Part shown: positions 1 to 7,192 of the stretch, one piece after another
How the letters are laid out: each line of letters begins with the position of its first letter
Position numbering within the stretch: the first letter of the stretch is position 1
Assembly: GCA_964629825.1 (NCBI GenBank)
Contig: CAZVUW010000033.1
Coordinates: 1-28,302, forward strand
DNA: 28,302 nt
From: CAZVUW01 sp964629825
GTDB taxonomy: Bacteria; Actinomycetota; Nitriliruptoria; Euzebyales; Egibacteraceae
Direction of reading: 5' to 3'
Program-made: the position numbers and the translations under genes
The notes under the pieces: generated by a model
Database searches by the model: none
What the model was told of the DNA's origin: nothing
Seen by the model: the letters and a program-made list of their open reading frames with translations, nothing else

Positions 1-1578
1 GCGACCTATGCCAGCTTCCGCGCGATGAGCGACGCCACCCGCTTCACGGCTTCGTGGGCGGCGTTCGCGAACACCATCAAGGCCTGGGCGCTGAGCCAGG
101 ACCAGCTGCCCTCGACGCACCCGATCTCGGCCGACATCGTCGACACCGAGGCGGTGCGCACGAACTTCGACGGCATCACCTACGCCAAGGGCGCGTCGGT
201 GCTGCGCCAGCTGGTCGCGTGGGTCGGTGACGACGCCTTCTTCGACGGGCTGCGCAGCTACTTCCAGCGCCACGCCTACGGCAACGCCTCGCTCGCCGAC
301 TTCCTGGTGGCGCTCGAGGCGGCGTCCGGCCGCCCGCTCGCGGACTGGTCCAAGGAGTGGCTGCAGACCGCCGGCGTCGGGACCCTGCGCCCCGAGGTGA
401 GCGTCGCCGACGGCGCCTACGCCGAGGTGGCGATCCTGCAGGAGGCGCCCGAGGAGCACCCCACCCTGCGCTCCCACCGCGTGGCGATCGGCCTGTACGA
501 CCTCGACGGCGACGTGCTGACCCGCCGCCGCAGCGTCGAGCTGGACGTAGTCGGAGAGCGCACCCCGGTCGCCGAGCTGGCCGGGGAGCGGGTGCCGGAC
601 CTGCTGCTGGTCAACGACGGCGACCTGGCGTTCGCGAAGGTGCGGCTCGACGAGCGCTCGACAGCGACCGTCCTGGAGCACCTTTCCGCTCTGCCTGACG
701 CACTTGCGCGGGCGCTGTCCTGGGGTGCGGCCTGGGACATGACCCGCGATGGCGAGATGCCCACCCGCAGCTGGGTGAAGCTCACCGCCGCCCACGCGCA
801 GCGGGAGACCGACCTGACGCTGCTCCAGTCGCTGCTGGGCCGCGCCCGCAGCGCGGTCGACGTGTACGGCGACCCGGCGAACCGGACGGCGGCGCGCGCC
901 CAGCTCGCCGCGGCCGCGCGTGCGGCGCTGGCGGAGTGCCCCCCGGGCAGCGACCTGCAGCTGGCCTGGGTGCGCCACCTCGTGGACGTGGGTGACGGCG
1001 TCGAGCACGAGCGCTGGGTTGCCGGGCTGCTCGACGGGTCGACCGACGTCCCCGGGCTGACCGTCGACACGGAGCTGCGCTGGCACCTCGTGATGAGCCT
1101 CGCGCGCAGCGGCGCCGCCACCGAGGGCCTGATCGAGGCGGAGCTCGAGCGCGACCGCACCGACATCGGCGAGCGCAACGCCGCCGCGGCGCGTGCGGCG
1201 CGCCCGTCGGCGGAGGCCAAGGAGGAGGCCTGGCGGCTGCTCACCACCGACCGGCAGCTGTCGCTGGCCAAGCTCAAGGCGCTTGCCGGCGGCTTCTGGC
1301 AGCCGGGCCAGGACGAGCTGCTGGCGCCGTACGTGGAGCGCTTCGCCGCAGCCACCCTCGCCGTGTGGGATGACGGCAGGGTCAACGAGGAGGCCATCGC
1401 GCTGACCCGCGGGCTGTACCCCGCCACGGTCGTGTCCGAGGAGGTCGTCGCCGCGGCCGAGCGTCTGCTCGCCGACGAGCACCTGCCGCAGCCGGGACGA
1501 CGCATCCTGCTGGAGTCCGCCGACGGCACGCGCCGGGCGCTGCGGGCGCGGGCGGCAGATCGGGCCGCCGCGGGCTGA
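1..1578 (+). CDS. pepN: Aminopeptidase N, C-terminal part (5' end outside window)
   Basis: This is a zinc aminopeptidase of family M1, which removes N-terminal residues from peptides in the cytoplasm. The reading frame is open from base 1, so the start lies upstream; 525 codons remain. The GAMEN and HExxH motifs are therefore missing from the window, not from the gene. The stretch ITYAKGASVLRQL at about residues 57-69 holds the tyrosine that stabilises the transition state in M1 enzymes. It is followed by the helical segment ending in LADWSKEWLQTAGVGTL. The rest (about residues 130-525) is the beta-sandwich and ERAP1-like helical domain of actinobacterial PepN. The stop at 1576-1578 leaves 106 bases before the next gene. 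The family call is firm; the subfamily rests on the length and the helical C-terminus. Confidence 0.93.
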   Translation, partial: ATYASFRAMSDATRFTASWAAFANTIKAWALSQDQLPSTHPISADIVDTEAVRTNFDGITYAKGASVLRQLVAWVGDDAFFDGLRSYFQRHAYGNASLADFLVALEAASGRPLADWSKEWLQTAGVGTLRPEVSVADGAYAEVAILQEAPEEHPTLRSHRVAIGLYDLDGDVLTRRRSVELDVVGERTPVAELAGERVPDLLLVNDGDLAFAKVRLDERSTATVLEHLSALPDALARALSWGAAWDMTRDGEMPTRSWVKLTAAHAQRETDLTLLQSLLGRARSAVDVYGDPANRTAARAQLAAAARAALAECPPGSDLQLAWVRHLVDVGDGVEHERWVAGLLDGSTDVPGLTVDTELRWHLVMSLARSGAATEGLIEAELERDRTDIGERNAAAARAARPSAEAKEEAWRLLTTDRQLSLAKLKALAGGFWQPGQDELLAPYVERFAAATLAVWDDGRVNEEAIALTRGLYPATVVSEEVVAAAERLLADEHLPQPGRRILLESADGTRRALRARAADRAAAG

Positions 1579-1647
1579 CCTGCCCATCCAGCCGATATAT
1601 CCGGCATAGGCGCCTCACGTAGGGTTCGGCTGCCCACATCGTTGGGA

Positions 1648-1683
1648 TTCCTACTCGCAAGGCCGTCCGACCGGAGGTAGGAA
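1648..1683 (+). promoter_or_regulatory. Hairpin over the ribosome site of the LysM gene
   Basis: TTCCTAC (1648-1654) and GTAGGAA (1677-1683) are perfect 7-base inverted arms with a 22-base loop. The 3' arm ends one base before the ATG at 1685 and takes in the last base of GGAGG (1673-1677). Folding would crowd the ribosome site. The arms are not GC-rich, so base composition alone is a weaker explanation. A regulatory role is inference. Confidence 0.4.
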
Positions 1684-1684
1684 C

Positions 1685-2563
1685 ATGCCCGAGTCCCCCG
1701 CGGCGCCTGCTCGCCGTGCCGCCCGACGAGCCCTGCGCCCTCTGGCGACCGTCGCAGCCCTCGCCGCCGCGGCGACGGCCGGGTACACCATCCAGCCCGG
1801 AGACACCTTGTCCGGGATCGCCCAGCGCCACGGCGTCAGCGTCTCGAGCCTGGCCAGTGCGAACGGCATCGCGAACCCGCACCACATCGTGGCCGGCCGG
1901 ACCCTGACCATCACCGGCGCGGGGGCCTCGGGCGGGGGGTCGTCCGGCGCGGCCCACACGGTGGCCCAGGGCGAGAGCCTGTGGGTCATCGCCCGGCGCA
2001 CCGGCACCAGCGTCGCGGCGCTCGCCCAGGCCAACGGCCTCTCCGATCCGCACTACATCCGTGCGGGTCAGCGCCTGACCATCCCCGCGGGTGGAGCGGC
2101 CGCCGCGCCGGGTGGCGGCGCCGGTGGCTCGGGCGGGTCGGGTGGCTCGGGCACCCCTGCGGCGGCCCTGAGCCGGGCAGCGGTGGGTGCGCTCATCGAG
2201 CAGGTGGCCTCGGCGCACGGCTGGAACCCGGCCCTCGTCAAGGCACTTGCCTGGCAGGAGTCGGGCTGGTCGAACTCGGTGATCTCCCCCGCCGGGGCGA
2301 TCGGGATCATGCAGGTCATACCGGCCACCGGTGAGTTCGTCTCATGGCGCTTCGCCGGCCGCAAGCTCAACCTGAACGACCCTGCCGACAACGTGCTCGC
2401 CGGTGTGCTGTTCCTCGACTACCTCTACGACGAGGTGGGCGGTGACGCCGAGCTGACCCTCGCCGCCTACTTCCAGGGGCTGGCGTCCGTACGCAGCCAG
2501 GGCGTGAACCCCTCGACCCGGCAGTACATCGCCAACGTCCTGGCACTGCGCGACCGCTTCTAG
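1685..2563 (+). CDS. Secreted LysM-lytic transglycosylase
   Basis: This is a 292-residue exported wall hydrolase. A basic N-terminus and hydrophobic stretch (about 1-33) act as the signal. Two LysM peptidoglycan-binding domains follow: YTIQPGDTLSGIAQRHGVS (about 34-77) and HTVAQGESLWVIARRTGTS (about 91-135). A Gly/Ser/Ala linker (about 136-160) leads to an SLT-type domain (about 163-292). That domain has the catalytic glutamate in WQESGW, the AIGIMQVIPATG signature and LAAYFQGLASV near the end. Such enzymes cleave the MurNAc-GlcNAc bond and form anhydro ends. The start is set by GGAGG at 1673-1677, seven bases before the ATG. The gene converges on the qcr operon and appears to be a single transcription unit. 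Confidence 0.93.
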   Translation: MPESPAAPARRAARRALRPLATVAALAAAATAGYTIQPGDTLSGIAQRHGVSVSSLASANGIANPHHIVAGRTLTITGAGASGGGSSGAAHTVAQGESLWVIARRTGTSVAALAQANGLSDPHYIRAGQRLTIPAGGAAAAPGGGAGGSGGSGGSGTPAAALSRAAVGALIEQVASAHGWNPALVKALAWQESGWSNSVISPAGAIGIMQVIPATGEFVSWRFAGRKLNLNDPADNVLAGVLFLDYLYDEVGGDAELTLAAYFQGLASVRSQGVNPSTRQYIANVLALRDRF

Positions 2564-2595
2564 GCGCCGCCGCCGTCACGCGCGTGGCCAGGTGG

Positions 2596-2791
2596 TCAGC
2601 GTCGCACCCGGAAGCTGAGGTGCAGCACCCGATCGCCCTGGAGGACCACGTGCGGGTCCTCCATGCGCCCTGGCCACCGCCGCCTCGACGCCTTCGACGA
2701 AGTGGAACGCCGCCTCTGGATCCCAGCCCTCGGGCGGCGGGCGATGCGTCACGACGACCACGTGATCATTCCCGCCCGGCGGCCTGCCGTC
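2596..2791 (-). pseudogene. Remnant of a dihydrofolate reductase-like (RibD C-domain) gene
   Basis: Read on the minus strand, one frame gives a typical middle segment of the DHFR/RibD-C family: GNDHVVVVTHRPPPEGWDPE, then AAFHFVEGVEAAVARA. A second frame, shifted by one, then gives EDPHVVLQGDRVLHLSFRVR and a stop at 2596-2598, which resembles the family's C-terminus. The central part (usually GDKxVGVxGG...LLDE...PVLLGxG) is missing, and an in-frame TAG at 2792-2794 precedes the match. The whole N-terminal half is absent. This is best explained by a gene reduced by deletions. It lies 20 bases beyond the qcrB stop on the same strand. Recognition is from memory of the family. Confidence 0.6.
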
Positions 2792-2811
2792 CTAGCCTGG
2801 TTCGGGCGCCC

Positions 2812-4176
2812 TCAACCGCTGATCGAGGCGTCGCGCGCCTCGACCGGAGCTTCCTCGGTGGCGACCTCGGCGCCGCGGCGGGCCAGCCGACGCTGGCCGT
2901 AGCGGTATAGCGCCCAGCCGGCGAGCGGGGGCAGCACCAGGCACGCGATGCGGAAGATCCAGGTGACGACCTCGACGCGGATGCCGGTCATGCGCGACAG
3001 GATGTCGTTGGTCGCCGCGGCCGAGAGCAGCAGGAGCAGCAGGAACGTGCCCGCGACCAGGGAGCTGCGCAGCGGCACCTCCAGCGGGTTGGTCAGCACG
3101 TGCCAGTCGCCGCGCAGGCCGTACGCGCGCCGCTCCACGAACGGGTAGGCGAACAGGAAGCCGAACAGGATCGCGGGCAGCAGCACCCCGGCGACGAACA
3201 GCTGCGAGATCGTGATGCCGAGGAACGACACCTCGAACGGCGGCACGATGCGCAGCGCGCCCTCCATGAAGAACACGTACCACTCGGGCTGGGCGTTGTT
3301 GCCGACCTCGCCCGGGACGTACGGCCCCTGAAGCGCGATGTCGGCCCAGGGAACCAGGACCGCCGAGGCCGCCAGCACCCCGCCCAGCCACAGGAGCAGG
3401 GTCGTGGACTCCGAGAACTGCGCCGGCCACAGCGGCTTGCCGGCGACCCAGCGGTGGCCGTCGACGCCGCGGACCGGGAACTGCGTGTGACGCTGGCGGA
3501 ACACGAGGGCGAGGTGCGCCCCGATCGCAGCGAGCAGCGTCAGCGGGACGATCAGCACATGGATCGTGTAGAAGCGCGGGATGACGTCGCCCGTCGGGAA
3601 GGGGCCGCCGAAGACCCAGAAGGCGATGTTGTCGCCCACGAGCGGGATGGACAGCACGACCGAGTACATGATCCGGATGCCGGTCCCGGCGAGCGCGTCG
3701 AACGGCAGGGAGTAGCCGGTCACACCGGCGCCGAGGGTGAGGGTCAGCAGGCCGAACCCGACCACCCAGTTGAGCTCGCGCGGCTTGCGGAACGCGCCCG
3801 TGAGCATTATCCGGACGAGGTGCAGGATCGCGGCGGCGACGAACACGTGCGCCGCGGCGCGGTGCACCCGCCGGAAGAAGAGGCCGCCGGGCACGTCGAA
3901 GGTCATGCGCACGACGGACTCGAACGCCGCCGGCAGGGAGCGGCCGGCGAACAGCTCCGACGAGCCGTCGTAGACGACCGGCGTTATCGACGGCCGGTAG
4001 AACATCGTCAGGAAGAGCCCGGTCAGGACCAGGATCGCGAAGGCGATCAGCGCGACCTCGCCCAGCAGGAACGACCAGTTGTGCGGGAAGACCTTGTTTG
4101 CGACCTTCCGGCCGGGGCCGCGCAGCTTCAACCGCTCGTCGAGCCAGCCGAACAGCAGCGCGAACAGCGGGGTCAT
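2812..4176 (-). CDS. qcrB: Cytochrome bc complex, cytochrome b subunit
   Basis: This is the 454-residue membrane cytochrome b, which oxidises menaquinol and passes electrons to the Rieske protein and the b hemes. The heme ligands are visible: H105 and H119 (13 between) in helix B, H206 and H221 (14 between) in helix D. The Qo-site PEWY motif is at 297-300. About eight or more hydrophobic helices follow cytochrome b spacing, and the N- and C-terminal domains are fused. The start is fixed by GGGAGGTG just upstream of the ATG at 4176, nine bases after the qcrA stop. It is the last gene of the operon. The acidic tail after the last helix is poorly conserved in the family. Confidence 0.96.
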   Translation of the reverse strand: MTPLFALLFGWLDERLKLRGPGRKVANKVFPHNWSFLLGEVALIAFAILVLTGLFLTMFYRPSITPVVYDGSSELFAGRSLPAAFESVVRMTFDVPGGLFFRRVHRAAAHVFVAAAILHLVRIMLTGAFRKPRELNWVVGFGLLTLTLGAGVTGYSLPFDALAGTGIRIMYSVVLSIPLVGDNIAFWVFGGPFPTGDVIPRFYTIHVLIVPLTLLAAIGAHLALVFRQRHTQFPVRGVDGHRWVAGKPLWPAQFSESTTLLLWLGGVLAASAVLVPWADIALQGPYVPGEVGNNAQPEWYVFFMEGALRIVPPFEVSFLGITISQLFVAGVLLPAILFGFLFAYPFVERRAYGLRGDWHVLTNPLEVPLRSSLVAGTFLLLLLLSAAATNDILSRMTGIRVEVVTWIFRIACLVLPPLAGWALYRYGQRRLARRGAEVATEEAPVEARDASISG

Positions 4177-4185
4177 GGCACCTCC

Positions 4186-5106
4186 CTAGCCGAACGCGGG
4201 TCCGACCTGGTCGTGGAAGTCCCCGAGGGCGATCAGCACGCCGTCCTCGTCCACCCCGAGCGGCAGCTGCGGCAGCGCCCGCGCCGCGGGTCCGAACGTG
4301 GGGATGGCGCCGTGGCGCGCGTCAAAGGTCGACTGGTGGCAGGGGCAGAACAGCGCGTCGTCGCGCTCGCGGAACAGCCCCACCGGGCAGCCGGCGTGGG
4401 TGCAGACCTTCGAGTAGGCGACGACCGAGCCGTCGACGACCCAGTCGAGGTTGGTCGGCGGCTCGGGCTCACCGCCCGCGAGCCGCAACAGCATCACCGC
4501 CGAGGTCTCGGGGTGCTCGCCCGGTCGCGCCGAGACGCCTCCGCGGCCGGTGTCGATGGCGCCCTCCGGCCAGACGTTGATGAAGCCGCCCACGGCGATG
4601 TCCTCCGGGCGCACCGGCTGGCCGTTGCTGCGGACCAGGCGGCTGCCCTGGCGCCAGGCGGTGCGGCGCAGCTCGTCGCCGGGCGCCGGACCCAGCGAGA
4701 CGACCGGCGCGGCCAGGCCGATGCCGAGCGCCGCGGCGGCCCCGGCCAGGACGCGTCCCAGGAAGCTGCGCCGCGGGATCGCCGAGACCTCCGCCATGGG
4801 CTCGTCCGGAGCGGGGACCGGGATCTCCCGCGGCTCGATCGCGTCGACGTCGGGATAGCGGTCGACGAAGTAGCGCCGGACCGCGAGGCCGAGGCTCAGC
4901 AGCCCGACCGCGAGCGCGGTGCCGTACAGCCACAGCGGCGCTCCCGCCAGCAGGCCGATGCCGAACCCGAGCCCGCCGATCGCCGCGATCAGCGCGGCAA
5001 CGATGACGATGGCGTCGTTGGCCTGGCTGGGGGGCGGAACGGTCTCACCGATCACCCGCAGCGATCCCGGCTGAGACACCTCAAAGGTGCGCTCCCGATC
5101 GGTCAT
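4186..5106 (-). CDS. qcrA: Rieske iron-sulfur subunit of the bc complex
   Basis: This 306-residue subunit carries the [2Fe-2S] cluster that moves electrons from menaquinol to QcrC. The cluster motifs are CTHAGC (235-240) and CPCHQS (254-259), supplying two Cys and two His. Hydrophobic helices sit at about 32-53, 56-76 and 115-137. RRSFLG just before the third is twin-arginine-like, matching actinobacterial QcrA, where the last helix and Rieske domain are exported by Tat. The open frame extends about 120 codons further upstream, but that part is the antisense-frame shadow of qcrC. The start chosen, ATG at 5104-5106, overlaps the qcrC stop as ATGA. Confidence 0.95.
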   Translation of the reverse strand: MTDRERTFEVSQPGSLRVIGETVPPPSQANDAIVIVAALIAAIGGLGFGIGLLAGAPLWLYGTALAVGLLSLGLAVRRYFVDRYPDVDAIEPREIPVPAPDEPMAEVSAIPRRSFLGRVLAGAAAALGIGLAAPVVSLGPAPGDELRRTAWRQGSRLVRSNGQPVRPEDIAVGGFINVWPEGAIDTGRGGVSARPGEHPETSAVMLLRLAGGEPEPPTNLDWVVDGSVVAYSKVCTHAGCPVGLFRERDDALFCPCHQSTFDARHGAIPTFGPAARALPQLPLGVDEDGVLIALGDFHDQVGPAFG

Positions 5107-5945
5107 CCCTTGCGTTCCTCGTCGTCGTCGGCTGCGCGCGGCGCCGGCTGGTCGGGGAAGAGCCTGGGCTTGCCGGCGATCACCAGCAGCAGGACCAGGA
5201 TCACGGCGGCCAGGCCGGCGCCGAAGCCTGACGCGAACACCGGGTTGAGCTCGCCCGGGAACAGCAGCGTCCCGCCCTCCTGCTCCACCTGGTGCAGGAA
5301 GGCGGCGATGTCGGCGATCTCCTGGTCGGTGATCTGCTGCTCGTCGAAGCGGGGCATCTGGAACGGGCCGGTGCGGATGGCGTCGGCGAGGGTCTGGGAA
5401 GACAGGTTGTTCACCCGCGGCGTCCAGGCGCCGCCGCCGGCCACGCCGCCCGCGCCGCTGGCGCCATGGCACTGCGCGCAGTTGGCCGCATAGACCTGCA
5501 GGCCCGCGGACACGTCGCCCGTGCCGGGATCCTCGATGTCGCCCTCCAGGCCGAAGCGGTCGGTCATGAACAGCAGGATGTCGGCGCGCTCGTCCTCTTC
5601 CAGCTGGATGTCCCGGATGCGGTTGTCCTCGGGGTCGCCGGCCGGCGGCATGCGGCCCGTGTCCATGACCAGACGGGCGTATGAGATGGTCACGCGGTCG
5701 TTCATGTCAGGTCGCAGCGGCGGCGCGTCGAGGCCGGCGATCGTCTCGCCGCCGCGGCCGTCGACGCCGTGGCAGCCGCCGCAGTGGATGGCGTAGAGCT
5801 CCTCGCCACGGCGCAGCGCCTCGGCGGCGTCCTGACCGGGCTGGGCGGCGCCCGCGCGCGGCCACAGCAGCGCCGTGCCGACCGCAGCGACCAGCGCCCA
5901 TCCGAGCAGCGCTCGGACGTTGCGGGCCACTCCTTCGCCGGTCAT
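5103..5945 (-). CDS. qcrC: Diheme cytochrome c subunit of the bc complex
   Basis: This 280-residue periplasm-side cytochrome transfers electrons from the Rieske centre towards cytochrome aa3. The N-terminal hydrophobic segment (about 8-34) is the signal or anchor. There are two c-type heme sites: CGGCH (55-59) and CAQCH (156-160). Likely Met axial ligands are M100 (GRMPP) and M198 (FQMPRF). A C-terminal membrane helix runs from about 238 to 257, followed by a basic/acidic tail. Two hemes plus a C-terminal anchor is the actinobacterial QcrC plan, which wires bc directly to the oxidase. The ATG at 5943-5945 overlaps the stop of a small upstream ORF (ATGA) and has no good ribosome site of its own. 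Translation therefore probably depends on coupling. Confidence 0.94.
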   Translation of the reverse strand: MTGEGVARNVRALLGWALVAAVGTALLWPRAGAAQPGQDAAEALRRGEELYAIHCGGCHGVDGRGGETIAGLDAPPLRPDMNDRVTISYARLVMDTGRMPPAGDPEDNRIRDIQLEEDERADILLFMTDRFGLEGDIEDPGTGDVSAGLQVYAANCAQCHGASGAGGVAGGGAWTPRVNNLSSQTLADAIRTGPFQMPRFDEQQITDQEIADIAAFLHQVEQEGGTLLFPGELNPVFASGFGAGLAAVILVLLLVIAGKPRLFPDQPAPRAADDDEERKG

Positions 5946-6049
5946 CCGTCGCGCGGATCGTGGCCGCTCAGCGCCGTCCACGCCCACCAGCAGGACTCTG
6001 CGGCGAGCGCCGCGGCCAGGAGCAGCAGCAGCACGGCATCCATCTGCAT
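5942..6049 (-). CDS. 35-residue hydrophobic small ORF at the head of qcrCAB
   Basis: A short frame starts at the ATG at 6047-6049 and ends at the TGA at 5942-5944, overlapping the qcrC start by ATGA. GGAAGGAG lies about eight bases upstream, the best ribosome site in this operon. The product begins MQMDAVLLLLLAAALAAES, then CWWAWTALSGHDPRDG. It is a single hydrophobic helix with a Cys-Trp-Trp cluster and a short polar tail. I do not recognise a family. It could be a small bc or oxidase subunit, an assembly peptide, or simply a coupling leader that delivers ribosomes to qcrC. The signal-like frame, ribosome site and overlap together make real translation likely. The function is unknown. Confidence 0.65.
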   Translation of the reverse strand: MQMDAVLLLLLAAALAAESCWWAWTALSGHDPRDG

Positions 6050-6076
6050 GGCGCGCTCCTTCCCAGGTCGGAGCGG

Positions 6077-6105
6077 AACCTATCCCAAGCGGCGGCGTCT
6101 GGACA
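6077..6105 (-). promoter_or_regulatory. Possible promoter of the qcr operon
   Basis: On the minus strand TAGGTT (plus 6077-6082) resembles a -10 element. TGTCCA (plus 6100-6105) sits 17 bases further upstream as a weak -35 (three of six matches). This places transcription start about 20 bases before the ribosome site of the small ORF. The match is weak and the assignment tentative. Confidence 0.3.
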
Positions 6106-6172
6106 GGAGCCATGCGGGCGTCCGGCCCGGCCTCGGGCGGGCGCGGGGTGCGGCGGGGGTGCCGGCGCCGTC

Positions 6173-6178
6173 TACCAT
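6173..6178 (+). promoter_or_regulatory. -10 element for leaderless DUF4191 mRNA
   Basis: TACCAT ends exactly seven bases before the ATG at 6186, and no ribosome site is visible upstream of that ATG. In actinobacteria this spacing is typical of leaderless transcripts that begin at the start codon. No clear -35 is seen. A second in-frame ATG at 6177 falls inside the element, which argues against it as the start. Confidence 0.4.
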
Positions 6179-6185
6179 GCAGCCC

Positions 6186-6863
6186 ATGGCCAAAGACACG
6201 AAGAAGGGCCCCGGCTTCCGCGCGCGCCTCTCCCAGATGGTGACGGCGTTCTCGAAGACGCGCGAGCTCGACCCGAAGCTTCTGCCGATGGTCGTCGGCA
6301 TCCCGCTGGCGGTGCTGGCGCTCTTCATCGTGCTCGGGCTGGTGCTGCCCGGCGGGATGGTGCTGTGGGTGGTCGTGGGCGTCCTGTTCGCCCTGCTGAC
6401 CGGCCTGCTGGTGTTCGGCCGACGGCTGTCCAAGGCCCAGATCGGCATGATCGAGGGCCAGCCGGGCGCCGCAGCGGCGGTGCTCCAGTCCATGCGCGGC
6501 ATGTGGACGGTCAGCCCCGCCGTGGCCTTCACGCGCAACCAGGACCTGGTGCACCGCGTCGTCGGCCGCCCGGGGATCATCCTCGTGGGCGAGGGCTCGC
6601 CGGCGCGGGTGGCCACGCTGCTCAAGCAGGAGCAGCGCCGGGTCGGTCGGGTCGCGGGTGAGACGCCGATCCATCTGATCAGCGTGGGCGACCGGGAGGG
6701 TCAGGTGCCGCTCGGCAACCTCCAGGCGCAGATCATGCGGCTGCCGCGGGCGCTCAAGCCGCGCGAGGTGGGCGTGCTGGAGCAGCGGCTCGGCGCCCTG
6801 CGGGATCAGCCCCCTCTGCCGAAGGGGCCACTGCCGCGGCCGCCGCGGGGCAAGCGGCGCTGA
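6186..6863 (+). CDS. DUF4191 family membrane protein
   Basis: This 225-residue protein matches the actinobacterial DUF4191 family in layout. A short basic N-terminus (MAKDTKKGPG) and a soluble stretch lead to two adjacent membrane helices (about 36-56 and 59-78). A mostly soluble C-terminal domain (about 80-215) contains FTRNQDLVHRVVGRPGIILV and LLKQEQRRVGRVAGETPIHL. A Pro/Lys/Arg-rich tail ends it. The family is widespread in Actinobacteria, often near lipoate or branched-chain metabolism genes, but its function is not known to me. Here it is divergent from the qcr operon. The start at 6186 is chosen because of the -10 element seven bases upstream. Confidence 0.85.
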   Translation: MAKDTKKGPGFRARLSQMVTAFSKTRELDPKLLPMVVGIPLAVLALFIVLGLVLPGGMVLWVVVGVLFALLTGLLVFGRRLSKAQIGMIEGQPGAAAAVLQSMRGMWTVSPAVAFTRNQDLVHRVVGRPGIILVGEGSPARVATLLKQEQRRVGRVAGETPIHLISVGDREGQVPLGNLQAQIMRLPRALKPREVGVLEQRLGALRDQPPLPKGPLPRPPRGKRR

Positions 6864-7045
6864 GGCGGCAAACGGCGCCGCTCCCCGGCACCACCTTGAT
6901 GGGCTAGTCCGGATAGACCGTATTGGCCGGATGGTCTAAACATCGGTCGCCCCTGCGTCGATACGACCCTACGGTGTAGCAGTCACCTCGCGGTGGCCCC
7001 GACATCGCCCAGAACGACACGCCGCTCTTAGGGGCTGGCGCCGAC

Positions 7046-7114
7046 CGGTGCGTGCTCCCGCCGCCCGGCAGCCGCGGCCTTTCGTCGCGCGGCTGCGTGC
7101 GGGATCGGGCACCG
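7046..7114 (+). ncRNA. Nested three-stem leader structure
   Basis: Three perfect helices stack in order: CGGTGC/GCACCG (7046-7051 with 7109-7114), TCCCGC/GCGGGA (7056-7061 with 7099-7104), and GCAGCCGCG/CGCGGCTGC (7068-7076 with 7088-7096, 11-base loop). Twenty-one pairs in 69 bases, correctly nested, is more than casual GC-rich pairing would usually give. It does not match the conserved core that I recall for the c-di-AMP (ydaO) riboswitch, which often controls wall hydrolases in Actinobacteria. It may be a leader RNA of unknown type, or just a stable hairpin. Confidence 0.4.
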
Positions 7115-7135
7115 ACCGCTCAGGTCGCATCGATT

Positions 7136-7158
7136 CACCGCCCTTTGCTAGGGCGGTG
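7136..7158 (+). terminator. 9-bp hairpin in the leader, terminator- or attenuator-like
   Basis: CACCGCCCT (7136-7144) and AGGGCGGTG (7150-7158) pair perfectly around a five-base loop. It lies 34 bases before the ATG of the M23-like gene and just after the three-stem structure. No T-run follows, so it is not a classical intrinsic terminator. Its position fits an attenuation switch, but this is inference. Confidence 0.4.
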
Positions 7159-7192
7159 GTGAGCCGCGCCGCGACAGAAGGCCGTCGACTCG

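Larger units (their letters stand above)
6864..7192 (+). promoter_or_regulatory. 329-base non-coding leader upstream of the M23-like gene
   Basis: No credible gene is present here. TAGACC (6914-6919) and GGTCTA (6933-6938) form an inverted repeat near the 5' side. TACGGT at 6970-6975 could serve as a -10 element but lacks a clear -35. From 7046 the sequence folds strongly, as described separately. AGAAGG at 7176-7181 is the ribosome site of the next gene, 11 bases before its ATG. The composition here is less extreme than in coding DNA, as expected for a regulatory region. Confidence 0.5.

Noticed and set aside
2576..2761. A complete small gene of 61 codons on the minus strand
   Set aside because: Only its first half resembles a protein family; the true family C-terminus is in a shifted frame, so it is part of a gene remnant.
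5107..5472. N-terminal extension of the Rieske protein
   Set aside because: The frame is open but overlaps qcrC in another frame and encodes Arg-rich low-complexity sequence; the ATGA-coupled start is far better.
3100..5493. A long plus-strand open frame of nearly 800 codons over qcrB and qcrA
   Set aside because: It is antisense to two strongly supported genes and has an Arg/Glu/Gln/Asp-rich composition typical of out-of-frame GC-rich DNA, with no domain.
6937..6964. FliA/WhiG-type promoter (TAAA, 16 bases, GTCGATAC)
   Set aside because: Spacing and two bases deviate from the consensus and no motility genes are nearby; chance match is likely.
6864..7192. c-di-AMP (ydaO) riboswitch
   Set aside because: The conserved core segments I recall for that riboswitch are not present, although the position would suit it.
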